Below are positions 17,169 to 24,607 of a DNA stretch of 64,000 nucleotides, piece after piece (position 1 is the first letter of the stretch; every line of letters begins with the position of its first letter). This DNA comes from Microcystis aeruginosa NIES-4325 (GTDB lineage Bacteria; Cyanobacteriota; Cyanobacteriia; Cyanobacteriales; Microcystaceae). The notes under the pieces were generated by a model. The model searched no databases. It was not told the DNA's origin and saw only the letters and a list, made by a program, of their open reading frames with translations. The stretch spans positions 1-64,000 of the forward strand of contig NZ_BJKP01000002.1 in NCBI RefSeq assembly GCF_008974145.1, in the 5' to 3' direction. The position numbers and the translations under genes are program-made.

Positions 17169-17274
17169 TAGTGTGGCAAAAACGATTGTTTCTCTAGACG
17201 CTCAGGGACACATCAAAGTCACCAAACCTGATTTCAGACCTTGGTTTGTGGTTATCAAAAATAATCTCAGATAA

Positions 17275-17755
17275 GGTGCAACTCTTGAAGTGATGGCAAA
17301 CTTGAAATCTTTCAGGAGAAAAGGCGATACAAATGGGAGAATCCTGCGCTTTTCCTACCCCACAGAATTTAAACGTATTGTCGCTGGATAAGACTATTAT
17401 TTCCCAGCGATAGCTCAATGGATTGAGGGAAATATTCCTGCTGCCATTGTCTAGCAATAACAACAGGGGTAAGAACATCCCCTCATGCGATCGCCAGTGG
17501 CAGAGAAAATATTATCTTTAACGATCCCAACCAAAACGATAACAGGGGCTATATTAACGACAAAATCAGCGATAAAAGTCCCAATCGCCAAAATTAGGCG
17601 ATAATAGTCCCCCAAACTCCCTAGCCATGCCAGTCTTATCGAGAGGATCTGCATAAAAATTTAAGAATGATCCCCGTCTGGTGATAGACTTTTGACTGTT
17701 AAGGAAACAAACTCACTAGATAAATCATAGATTCAGTTGTAGGGAGGATCATCGA
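17275..17755. other. 481-bp intergenic region with a decayed frame
   Basis: After the DUF2272 stop a frame at 17278-17454 reads ATLEVMANLKSFRRKGDTNG, then FSYPTEFKRIVAG, an in-frame TAA at 17389, and DYYFPAIAQWIEGN before TAG. It has no start and one internal stop, so it looks like a gene relic; the family is not recognised. The last 100 bases should hold the glpX promoter, and GGGAGGAT at about 17741 is its ribosome site. Confidence 0.4.
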
Positions 17756-18793
17756 GTGGAAAGTACGCTAGGGTTAGAAATTATCGAAGTGGTCGAACAG
17801 GCTGCCATTGCCTCCTCGAAGTGGATGGGTAAAGGTGAAAAAAATACCGCCGATCACGTCGCGGTGGAAGCGATGCGCGAACGGATGAATAAAATCCATA
17901 TGCGCGGTCGCATAGTTATTGGAGAAGGGGAAAGAGACGAAGCTCCCATGCTCTATATTGGCGAAGAAGTGGGTATCTGTACCCAAGTTGATGCCAAACA
18001 ATATTGTAATCCCGACGAATTAGTCGAAATCGATATCGCCGTCGATCCCTGCGAAGGCACTAACTTGGTCGCCTACGGTCAAAATGGTTCTATGGCCGTG
18101 TTAGCGATCTCCGAAAAAGGCGGATTATTCGCCGCTCCTGACTTTTATATGAAAAAATTAGCGGCTCCCCCAGCAGCTAAAGGTCATGTGGATATTAATA
18201 AATCGGCGACGGAAAACCTGAAAGTTCTTTCCGATTGTCTCAATCGTTCGATCGAAGAACTGGTAGTAGTAGTTATGGATCGTCCCCGTCACAAGGAATT
18301 AATCCAAGAAATCCGCAACGCTGGGGCCAGAGTTCGTCTGATCAGCGATGGTGACGTATCGGCCGCTATTTCCTGCGCTTTTTCGGGAACTAATATTCAT
18401 GCTCTCATGGGTATCGGTGCTGCTCCAGAAGGGGTAATCTCGGCGGCGGCTATGCGTTGTCTGGGGGGTCACTTCCAGGGACAATTAATCTATGATCCGG
18501 AAGTGGTCAAAACCGGTTTAATCGGCGAAAGCCGCGAGGGTAATATCGCTCGTCTGCAAGAAATGGGCATCACTGATCCCGATCGCGTTTACGGTTGCGA
18601 AGAATTAGCCAGTGGCCAAACCGTTCTCTTTGCCGCCTGTGGTATCACCCCCGGCACCCTGATGGAAGGGGTACGCTTCTTCCATGGTGGTGCTCGTACC
18701 CAAAGCTTGGTTATCTCCACCCAATCGAAAACCGCTCGCTTTGTCGATACCGTTCACCTGTTCGACCAACCCAAATACATTCAACTGAGATAA
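17756..18793 (+). CDS. glpX: class II fructose-1,6-/sedoheptulose-1,7-bisphosphatase
   Basis: A 345-residue GlpX-type enzyme. Cyanobacterial members hydrolyse both fructose- and sedoheptulose-bisphosphate in the Calvin cycle and gluconeogenesis. Diagnostic stretches are [20 protein letters not shown] at the N-terminus, [15 protein letters not shown] (metal site), [20 protein letters not shown], and [20 protein letters not shown]. Start is GTG 17756, chosen because the family begins at this point and GGGAGG lies upstream. Length is standard. Stand-alone transcription unit on the plus strand. Confidence 0.95.
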   Translation: MESTLGLEIIEVVEQAAIASSKWMGKGEKNTADHVAVEAMRERMNKIHMRGRIVIGEGERDEAPMLYIGEEVGICTQVDAKQYCNPDELVEIDIAVDPCEGTNLVAYGQNGSMAVLAISEKGGLFAAPDFYMKKLAAPPAAKGHVDINKSATENLKVLSDCLNRSIEELVVVVMDRPRHKELIQEIRNAGARVRLISDGDVSAAISCAFSGTNIHALMGIGAAPEGVISAAAMRCLGGHFQGQLIYDPEVVKTGLIGESREGNIARLQEMGITDPDRVYGCEELASGQTVLFAACGITPGTLMEGVRFFHGGARTQSLVISTQSKTARFVDTVHLFDQPKYIQLR

Positions 18794-18977
18794 TTCTCTG
18801 ACCGGGTGGGGTGGGCATGGCTCACCTCGCCCCCATTGGTAAAAATATATAAAGTTTTTTTTCAAACATCTTTTATTTGCATCCCGATTGGGACTAAATT
18901 GCAACAATTAGAGACATAACGCACTGATCTTTATCAATAATTTTTGTAGCCTGAGCAACATTTGTAGGAGAACATAA

Positions 18978-20264
18978 ATGAATATTGCTGTAGTGGGCTT
19001 GAGTCACAAGACAGCCCCTGTGGAAATTCGCGAAAAATTGAGTATTCCGGAAGCGAAAATCGAGTCCGCTCTTACCCACCTCAAGGGTTATCCCCACATC
19101 CAAGAGGTGGCTATCATCAGCACCTGTAACCGTTTGGAGATCTACGCCGTGGTTACGGATACGGAAAAGGGTGTGGTGGAAATTACCCAGTTTCTCGCTG
19201 AAATCGGGCATATTCCCCTTAATGTCCTGCGTCGTTATCTGTTTACCCTACTGCATCAGGATGCTGTCCGTCATCTGCTGCGGGTGTCGGCCGGTTTAGA
19301 AAGTCTTGTCCTCGGTGAAGGGCAAATTCTCGCTCAAGTTAAAAATACCCATAAATTAGCTCAGAAGTACAATACTATTAGCCAGTTACTCGATCGCCTG
19401 TTTAAACAAGCGATGACTGCCGGTAAGCGCGTCCGCACGGAAACCAGCATCGGCACGGGAGCCGTATCGATCAGTTCGGCGGCGGTGGAGTTAGCCCATG
19501 CTAAGGTGACAGACCTCAGCAGCAAGAAAATCGCTATTATCGGGGCAGGGAAAATGTCCCGATTATTAGTTACTCACCTTCTGGCTAAGGGTTCTCAGCA
19601 AATTGCGATCATCAATCGCTCCCAAAGACGGGCCCAGGAGTTGGCCCGTGAATTTCCTAACCTACCGCTGCAACTATATGGCTTAGAAGAGATGATGGCC
19701 ATCGTAGCGGCATCGGATATCGTCTTTACCAGTACCGGAGCCACGGAACCGATTTTAACTAAAAATTTATTGACAGAAGTGACGATTACTGCTAACTCGC
19801 TGATGTTAATCGATATTTCCGTTCCCCGCAACGTCCACACCGACGTGAAGGAATTGGCACAAGTGCAAGCTTTTAACGTCGATGATCTTAAAGCGGTGGT
19901 TGCCGCCAATCAGGAAAGTCGCCGTCAGATGGCTAGGGAAGCAGAGGCACTCCTAGAGCAGGAAGTGGAAGCTTTCGAGCTTTGGTGGCGTTCTTTGGAC
20001 ACTGTACCGACAATTAGCTGTTTAAGAAGCAAAATTGAAGATATTCGCGAACAGGAATTAGAAAAAGCCCTCTCCCGTCTGGGGACGGAATTCGCCGAAA
20101 AACACCAAGAAGTTATCGAAGCAATGACCCGCGGTATCGTCAATAAAATCCTTCACGAACCCATGGTACAACTACGCGCCCAACAGGATATCGAAGCGCG
20201 TAAGCGCTGTTTACAATCCCTGCAAATGCTCTTTAATCTCAGTGTCGGAGAAGAATATAGTTAG
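18978..20264 (+). CDS. hemA: glutamyl-tRNA reductase
   Basis: A 428-residue enzyme that reduces glutamyl-tRNA to glutamate-1-semialdehyde, the first committed step of heme and chlorophyll synthesis. [17 protein letters not shown] at the N-terminus and the catalytic Cys in [12 protein letters not shown] near residue 50 are diagnostic. The NADPH-binding part is [13 protein letters not shown] near 190, and [12 protein letters not shown] marks the dimerisation region. ATG 18978 follows GTAGGAGA. Length is standard. Confidence 0.96.
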   Translation: MNIAVVGLSHKTAPVEIREKLSIPEAKIESALTHLKGYPHIQEVAIISTCNRLEIYAVVTDTEKGVVEITQFLAEIGHIPLNVLRRYLFTLLHQDAVRHLLRVSAGLESLVLGEGQILAQVKNTHKLAQKYNTISQLLDRLFKQAMTAGKRVRTETSIGTGAVSISSAAVELAHAKVTDLSSKKIAIIGAGKMSRLLVTHLLAKGSQQIAIINRSQRRAQELAREFPNLPLQLYGLEEMMAIVAASDIVFTSTGATEPILTKNLLTEVTITANSLMLIDISVPRNVHTDVKELAQVQAFNVDDLKAVVAANQESRRQMAREAEALLEQEVEAFELWWRSLDTVPTISCLRSKIEDIREQELEKALSRLGTEFAEKHQEVIEAMTRGIVNKILHEPMVQLRAQQDIEARKRCLQSLQMLFNLSVGEEYS

Positions 20265-20602
20265 GGACCGACAATTGACAAAAATTAAGGGCGATTCTAT
20301 TGGTCTGTCAAGGTTATTTTGAGGGATTGGGATCCGATAATTTTGCCTGATTCCCCTATCCACAATTTCAAGATTGACAGACCAATAGACGTTTGGCTGT
20401 AGAAATGCGGTAATTATGCCCAAATTGAGGGGGTGTTTAACTGATGGAAGTGGGATAGTAGGACAGAGGAGGGTGCGAGACAGCAGGGAGCGATATGATT
20501 AATAGTTAGACTGCCAAAAACTGAGTTCTCTCTTTCACAGAGTCGTCATCAATTTCATTGTTAGCTCGTTATACTTGGAAAAGCATACTAAGCCTGAGTA
20601 AT
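20265..20602. other. 338-bp intergenic region with an inverted-repeat element
   Basis: The first part contains the 92-bp inverted-repeat element described separately. The remainder (about 20390-20602) shows no gene or recognised regulatory site. The DUF262 gene is preceded only by a weak ribosome site (CTGAGTAAT), so its expression is uncertain. Confidence 0.4.
20297..20388. mobile_element. 92-bp inverted-repeat element (MITE-like)
   Basis: CTATTGGTCTGTCAA at 20297-20311 is exactly complementary to the 15 bases at 20374-20388. Read as TA plus TTGGTCTGTCAA on the left and its complement plus TA on the right, it has the form of a TA-flanked non-autonomous element. No coding sequence inside. 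No second copy was seen in the window, so the mobile nature is inferred from symmetry. Confidence 0.55.
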
Positions 20603-21397
20603 ATGGAAAACCTTGCAGAAAAAGTAGCCTTACTCGAAAAAGCAGTCTCAGATGAGAGAAAAAGGCTGTCGTCTGATAGGCTTGACATTTCTTTTGGGGA
20701 GTTGATCAACCTATACAAAAATAATCAATTAATAATTAGACCAGAGTATCAGAGATTATTCCGATGGTCAGAAGCACAAAAAACTCCACTTATAGAATCA
20801 ATTCTACTCTCGATTCCAATTCCTCCAATATTTGTGGACGAGGATAAAAATGGTGTATGGGAATTAGTCGATGGATTGCAACGTGTTTCTACTTTCATAA
20901 GTTTTTTTGGTGAACTAAAAGGTAGTGGATGGACAATTGACTATCAAGAAGTTCTAGACAGATCAGGAGTCGAAGAAGAAGAAGAAATTGATGAGAAAAG
21001 CGGGGAAGAAACTGGAGGGATAAAAACTACAAATAAATGGACTTTGCAAGAAGGAGGATTGGTCACAAGCTTGCAAGGCTTTAATGTTGATAATCTTCCA
21101 CCAAATCTAAAAATAAACTTGAAAAGGGCTGTTTGTAGAGTTGAAATTCTGAGAGGAGAAAGTATTACTTCCATGAAGTATGAGTTGTTCAAAAGACTCA
21201 ACTCTGGAGGTTCAAAATTAACTCCACAGGAGATAAGAAATGCAATTTGTCGAGGGGTTAATCCTAGACTTAACGAGCTTTTACTAACTTTTAGTAAAAG
21301 CGAAGTTTTCAGATCTCTTACTCAATTAAGTAGTGTCAAACTTAATGAATTATATGATCAAGAATTAGTTTTTAGGTTTTTTGCTTTGACAAAGTAA
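20603..21397 (+). CDS. DUF262 (GmrSD N-domain-like) protein, probably truncated
   Basis: From ATG 20603 this gives 264 residues; a TTG start 45 bases upstream is possible. The core RPEYQRLFRWSEAQKTPLIE, then LVDGLQRVSTFISFF and LFKRLNSGGSKLTPQEIRNA, match DUF262, a ParB/Srx-like fold found in GmrS of type IV restriction enzymes and in other defence proteins. DUF262 proteins usually extend well past this point. Here the frame stops at FFALTK, 14 bp before an inverted-repeat element, so the C-terminal part seems lost. It is a stand-alone gene without a partner nuclease. An acidic EEEEEIDEKSGEE linker lies near residue 125. Confidence 0.65.
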   Translation: MENLAEKVALLEKAVSDERKRLSSDRLDISFGELINLYKNNQLIIRPEYQRLFRWSEAQKTPLIESILLSIPIPPIFVDEDKNGVWELVDGLQRVSTFISFFGELKGSGWTIDYQEVLDRSGVEEEEEIDEKSGEETGGIKTTNKWTLQEGGLVTSLQGFNVDNLPPNLKINLKRAVCRVEILRGESITSMKYELFKRLNSGGSKLTPQEIRNAICRGVNPRLNELLLTFSKSEVFRSLTQLSSVKLNELYDQELVFRFFALTK

Positions 21398-21410
21398 AGT
21401 AACTCTATAG

Positions 21411-21531
21411 GGCGGCGCTGCTGAATCAAGGTATGAATGCCAACTGTGCAAGTTCCAGGGTAAAAGTTAGTTGGGGTCTAGGTTTGAAGAAATTCCACCA
21501 AAGAAGATTCAGACCTCAAATCAGCAACGCC
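21411..21531. mobile_element. 121-bp MITE-like element after the DUF262 gene
   Basis: The left end GGCGGCGCTGCTGAATCAAG (21411-21430) and the right end, which reads GGCGTTGCTGATTTGAGG on the opposite strand from 21531, form imperfect inverted repeats of about 25 bases. The interior does not code. Position directly after the premature stop of the DUF262 gene suggests it is linked to that truncation. The target duplication is not clear. Confidence 0.5.
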
Positions 21532-21583
21532 TTTGATTTTTAACTTGACGTAAGCGGTCAGGGATTGAGATAATCTAACAAGT

Positions 21584-22327
21584 ATGTACGACAATGAAAT
21601 CCTAGACTCCAGCAACTCCTTAAATAATCCTCTCGATGGGAGCGATCCAGATCAAGCAGCGGAAATCCCCCCCGATCCAGAGGAAATGCTGTCATTGCTT
21701 ACTTCTGCTCATGTCAGCGAGAGAATGATCGCCGCCCGCGCCTTTTGTGAATTGCGTGACGAAAGAGCGATCGCTCCTTTACTAGAGATGTTAAACGATG
21801 TCTGTCCCCTAGTGCGTGTCAGTGTCGCCTACGCTTTGGGCAGAAATCCCAGTCTTAACTCTGCGGAACCCTTAATCGATTTACTGGCCAGAGATTGGAA
21901 TGGTTACGTCAGAAAAGGGGTAGTTTGGGCCCTAGGTAACTGTGGCGATCGCAGAGCGATCGAGCCTTTGGTTCATGCCCTCAAAACTGATATTTCGGCG
22001 GTGCGATTATGGGCTGCTAGTAGTTTGGCCCAGATTGCCAAGGTCAATTATGAAGATATCATCACCGTGTTGCCGCCTTTAATTGAAGGATTGCGCCGGG
22101 ATTTAATCGCAGCGGTGCGGAGTAATTGTGCTTGGTCGATCGGTCAATTATGCCGAGAATTGCCCTTAAATGTGATTTATGCCACGTCGATCGATGCTTT
22201 GATCGAGGCCTTGGTGGAAGATGAGGATTTAGGTGTCAAGGAAGATGCCAGAGGTGCTTTATTAAAAGTAGGCGACCCAAGAGGATTACAATTGATCGAG
22301 GAATTAGAGATTGAAGGAATTATCTAA
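21584..22327 (+). CDS. HEAT-repeat protein (phycobilisome lyase / NblB-like)
   Basis: A 247-residue soluble protein built of HEAT repeats, visible as recurring units such as DERAIAPLLEMLND, VRVSVAYALGR, VRKGVVWALGNCGDRRAIEPL and VRLWAASSLAQIA. This matches the CpcE/NblB-like family of cyanobacterial helical scaffold proteins, some of which handle phycobilin chromophores. Whether this one acts on phycobiliproteins is not shown by the sequence. Its last 17 bases overlap the next gene, so the two are probably translationally coupled. Confidence 0.75.
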   Translation: MYDNEILDSSNSLNNPLDGSDPDQAAEIPPDPEEMLSLLTSAHVSERMIAARAFCELRDERAIAPLLEMLNDVCPLVRVSVAYALGRNPSLNSAEPLIDLLARDWNGYVRKGVVWALGNCGDRRAIEPLVHALKTDISAVRLWAASSLAQIAKVNYEDIITVLPPLIEGLRRDLIAAVRSNCAWSIGQLCRELPLNVIYATSIDALIEALVEDEDLGVKEDARGALLKVGDPRGLQLIEELEIEGII

Positions 22328-22928
22328 ACCGCTAATTTTGGGCGTTACGGGGGCATCAGGGCTGATTTATGCCGTCCGCACCCTCAAATATCTACTTTTA
22401 GCCGACTACACGATCGATCTAGTGGCCTCCAAATCAGCTTACACTGTCTGGCAAGCGGAAGATAAAACGCGTATGCCTCCAGAACCAGAGCTGCAAGAAC
22501 AATTTTGGCGCAGCCAATGCGGGGTGATCGAAAAGGGAAAATTACGCTGTCATCGTTGGGGTGATGTGGGGGCAACGATCGCCAGTGGTTCCTATCGCAC
22601 CCTTGGTATGATAATTATTCCCTGTAGCATGAGTACAGTGGCCAAATTAGCGGGGGGATTAAGTTCCGATTTGCTAGAAAGGGCGGCCGATGTGCAGATC
22701 AAGGAGGGCAGAAAATTGGTTGTAGTACCTCGAGAAACCCCTTTTAGTTTAATTCATCTGCGTAATTTAACTACTTTGTCCGAGGCAGGCGTTAGAATTG
22801 TGCCAGCAATACCGGCATGGTATCACCATCCCCAATCGATCGAGGATTTGGTCGATTTTGTCATCGCTCGTACTCTCGATCAGTTAGATATCGATTGTGT
22901 GACAATTAATCGCTGGCAAGGACATTAA
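22311..22928 (+). CDS. ubiX: UbiX-type flavin prenyltransferase
   Basis: A 205-residue protein making prenylated FMN, the cofactor of UbiD-type decarboxylases. ILGVTGASGLIYAVRTL at the N-terminus is the FMN loop, and IIIPCSMSTVAKLAGGLSSD and LVVVPRETPFSLIHLRNL are UbiX signatures. The likely start is TTG 22311, inside the end of the HEAT gene (17-base overlap); no ATG is available near the N-terminal motif. Length fits the family. The partner decarboxylase is not in this window. Confidence 0.9.
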   Translation: MKELSKPLILGVTGASGLIYAVRTLKYLLLADYTIDLVASKSAYTVWQAEDKTRMPPEPELQEQFWRSQCGVIEKGKLRCHRWGDVGATIASGSYRTLGMIIIPCSMSTVAKLAGGLSSDLLERAADVQIKEGRKLVVVPRETPFSLIHLRNLTTLSEAGVRIVPAIPAWYHHPQSIEDLVDFVIARTLDQLDIDCVTINRWQGH

Positions 22929-22929
22929 C

Positions 22930-23177
22930 AGTTATCAGTTATCAGTTATCAGTTATCAGTGGGTAAGTTATCAGTTATCAGTGGGTAAGTTATCAGTTAT
23001 CAGTGGGTAAGTTATCAGTTATCAGTGGGTAAGTTATCAGTGGGTAAGTTATCAGTTATCAGATGTAAGTTTTAAGTTAATTAGTTAGTTAGTTATCTTT
23101 ATCTTTATACCTGTTTACTGTTTACTGATCACTGTTTACTGATCACTGTTTACTGATCACTGTTTACTGATCACTGA
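22930..23177. repeat. two STRR arrays (AGTTATC and TGTTTACTGATCAC units)
   Basis: From 22930 to about 23062 the heptamer AGTTATC recurs, mostly as AGTTATCAGTTATCAGTGGGTA units of 22 bases (positions 22956-23049 are the clearest, with some shorter variants). From about 23112 to 23177 a 14-base unit, TGTTTACTGATCAC, repeats about four times. Both are classic heptanucleotide-based STRRs of cyanobacteria. They lie between ubiX and the next gene and end just before its ribosome site. Confidence 0.9.
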
Positions 23178-23193
23178 GTCAAGGGAGGTAAAA

Positions 23194-23832
23194 ATGGGCT
23201 GGATTATGGTCTTATTTGCGATCGCTGTGGGCGGATTACTGATCTGGCAGAATCTGGGGGTGATCACTTTGGTCTTTTTTGGCGGTATTATGACAGTAAA
23301 ACTGCCCCTAGCTGTCTGGGTGTTACTTTTCACCCTAGTGGGAATTATCAGTGGTTTAACCCTGCAATTTCTCTATAGTTTTGGTCGTCCTTTGGCTGCC
23401 CCAAAAACTTCCCCTCCGATAGCCAATAATCCTAGAGTTCCACCCCCATCTCCCCGACCCACCTATATTCAGGATTCTGCTGCGTCTCCACCGGGTAACG
23501 ATTGGGAAAGAGATAGCGGTGATGATTGGAATTTTGATACACCCCCCCTTCAACGTAGCTCAGGGCAAGCCGAAAAACCGACGACCATTCAGGATCGGCA
23601 AGAATTCACGCCTAGGGTGGCCGATGAGGAAAAAGTTGATTTTGTCAAGCCTCCAAGTGACAGTTCTAAAACTGGCACGGTTTATTCCTATAGTTACCGC
23701 ACAGCCAAACAGACTCGCGGGGAAAAAGTCGATCAAGTTTACGATGTCAATTATCGGATTATTACGCCACCTACCCAGGATCAAAACCAAGATCGGGAGG
23801 TAAACAAAGGGGATGAGGAAGAGTGGATTTAA
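23194..23832 (+). CDS. two-helix membrane protein with disordered tail (LapA-like start)
   Basis: A 212-residue protein. Two hydrophobic segments (about 1-32 and 40-65, with VWVLLFTLVGIISGLTLQFLY) resemble the LapA/DUF1049 two-helix unit. The rest is Pro-, Asp- and Gln-rich and looks disordered apart from YSYSYRTAKQTRG and VYDVNYRIITPP near the end, a short motif I have seen in cyanobacterial homologues. A 20-bp dispersed repeat (23546-23565) lies in frame in the tail. Strong ribosome site GGGAGG. Function unknown. Confidence 0.6.
   Translation: MGWIMVLFAIAVGGLLIWQNLGVITLVFFGGIMTVKLPLAVWVLLFTLVGIISGLTLQFLYSFGRPLAAPKTSPPIANNPRVPPPSPRPTYIQDSAASPPGNDWERDSGDDWNFDTPPLQRSSGQAEKPTTIQDRQEFTPRVADEEKVDFVKPPSDSSKTGTVYSYSYRTAKQTRGEKVDQVYDVNYRIITPPTQDQNQDREVNKGDEEEWI
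23546..23565 (+). repeat. 20-bp palindromic repeat inside a coding region
   Basis: CCCTTCAACGTAGCTCAGGG lies in frame in the preceding gene (encoding PLQRSSG). It differs by one base from the copy at 23837-23856. It appears to be a small dispersed repeat tolerated in the disordered tail. Confidence 0.6.
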
Positions 23833-23860
23833 CTAGCCCTTCGACGTAGCTCAGGGCTAG
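23833..23860 (+). terminator. palindromic repeat / possible terminator
   Basis: CTAGCCCT (23833-23840) and AGGGCTAG (23853-23860) form a perfect eight-base stem directly after the stop codon of the membrane protein gene. The core is the same 20-bp repeat found inside that gene. No T run follows, so it may be a repeat that doubles as a hairpin. Confidence 0.45.
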
Positions 23861-23968
23861 GATAGAGTAGAGGTTCCTTCCTGCCCAAATCCCTCCGAGA
23901 AGACAAACTGTTGTGGCCTTGCTTCCTGTCTTACAATGGGGAAATCTAGGTTGTGCAGACAGAGCGCC

Positions 23969-24493
23969 ATGAAACACACATTATCCGTATTAGTTGAAGA
24001 TGAAGCAGGAGTCTTAACCCGTATTGCTGGATTGTTTGCCCGTCGGGGCTTTAATATTGAAAGTCTAGCCGTGGGTCCGGCCGAACAAATGGGCGTTTCT
24101 CGGATTACGATGGTAGTACCCGGGGACGAGGACAGCATCGAACAGTTAACCAAACAACTTTACAAACTAATTAACGTCCTCAAGGTACAGGATATCACCC
24201 AAACCCCTTGCGTGGAAAGGGAATTAATGCTGATTAAAGTTAATGCTACCGCCGATCGCCGAGCGGAAGTGATCGAATTAGCGCAGGTATTCCGAGCGCG
24301 GATTGTGGATATTTCCGAGGAAACCCTGACCATCGAAGTGGTGGGGGATCCAGGTAAAATGGTGGCGATTATGCAAATGCTAAATAAATTTGGCGTTCGC
24401 GAGGTGGCGCGTACCGGTAAAATCGCTCTGATTCGCGAGTCGGGAGTCAATACGGAATACCTCAAAGCTTTAGAGGCTAAAATGGCAATTTAG
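23969..24493 (+). CDS. ilvH: acetolactate synthase small (regulatory) subunit
   Basis: From ATG 23969 this gives 174 residues, the usual size; an ATG 33 bases upstream would add an unlike extension. The N-terminal ACT domain is [20 protein letters not shown], followed by [16 protein letters not shown], the valine-binding part. The C-terminal half includes ELMLIKVNA and [13 protein letters not shown]. It binds the large subunit IlvB and gives feedback inhibition in branched-chain amino acid synthesis. The large subunit gene is not adjacent. Confidence 0.95.
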   Translation: MKHTLSVLVEDEAGVLTRIAGLFARRGFNIESLAVGPAEQMGVSRITMVVPGDEDSIEQLTKQLYKLINVLKVQDITQTPCVERELMLIKVNATADRRAEVIELAQVFRARIVDISEETLTIEVVGDPGKMVAIMQMLNKFGVREVARTGKIALIRESGVNTEYLKALEAKMAI

Positions 24494-24607
24494 GCATATT
24501 GGCTATGAATTGGGGTGTTGGGGTTTTAGGGTGTTAGGGTGTTAGTTGAAATTCCCCACTTCCCCACTTCCCCTATTGCCTTCAGAAGCTGATAACTGAT
24601 AAAAACT

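Larger units (their letters stand above)
16145..17274 (+). pseudogene. DUF2272 secreted protein gene interrupted by three small transposons
   Basis: The frame starts at ATG 16145 with a signal peptide (ending about ATKAQ). It holds DNHPWSAAFISFIME, a DUF2272/CHAP-like core, then runs into an inserted element at 16629. Removing the elements 16629-16761, 16924-17056 and 17071-17168 with one copy of each target duplication leaves exactly 750 bases in one frame. The frame continues WIRPSVGDLICAPRGKN, GGNVGDSVAKTIV and ends PWFVVIKNNLR at TAA 17272-17274, so the intact protein had 249 residues. As it stands only a 194-residue product with a 33-residue transposon-encoded tail can be made. Last gene of the lytic block. 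Confidence 0.85.

Noticed and set aside
17451-17654. 67-codon minus-strand frame with hydrophobic stretch before glpX
   Set aside because: No ribosome site or family match and an unusual Cys-rich end. It overlaps the relic region and is probably chance.
18605-18907. 100-codon minus-strand frame overlapping the glpX end
   Set aside because: Antisense shadow of glpX, no ribosome site and low-complexity composition.
22930-23177. Possible CRISPR array
   Set aside because: Units are 7-22 bases and contiguous, with no unique spacers of constant length; these are STRRs.
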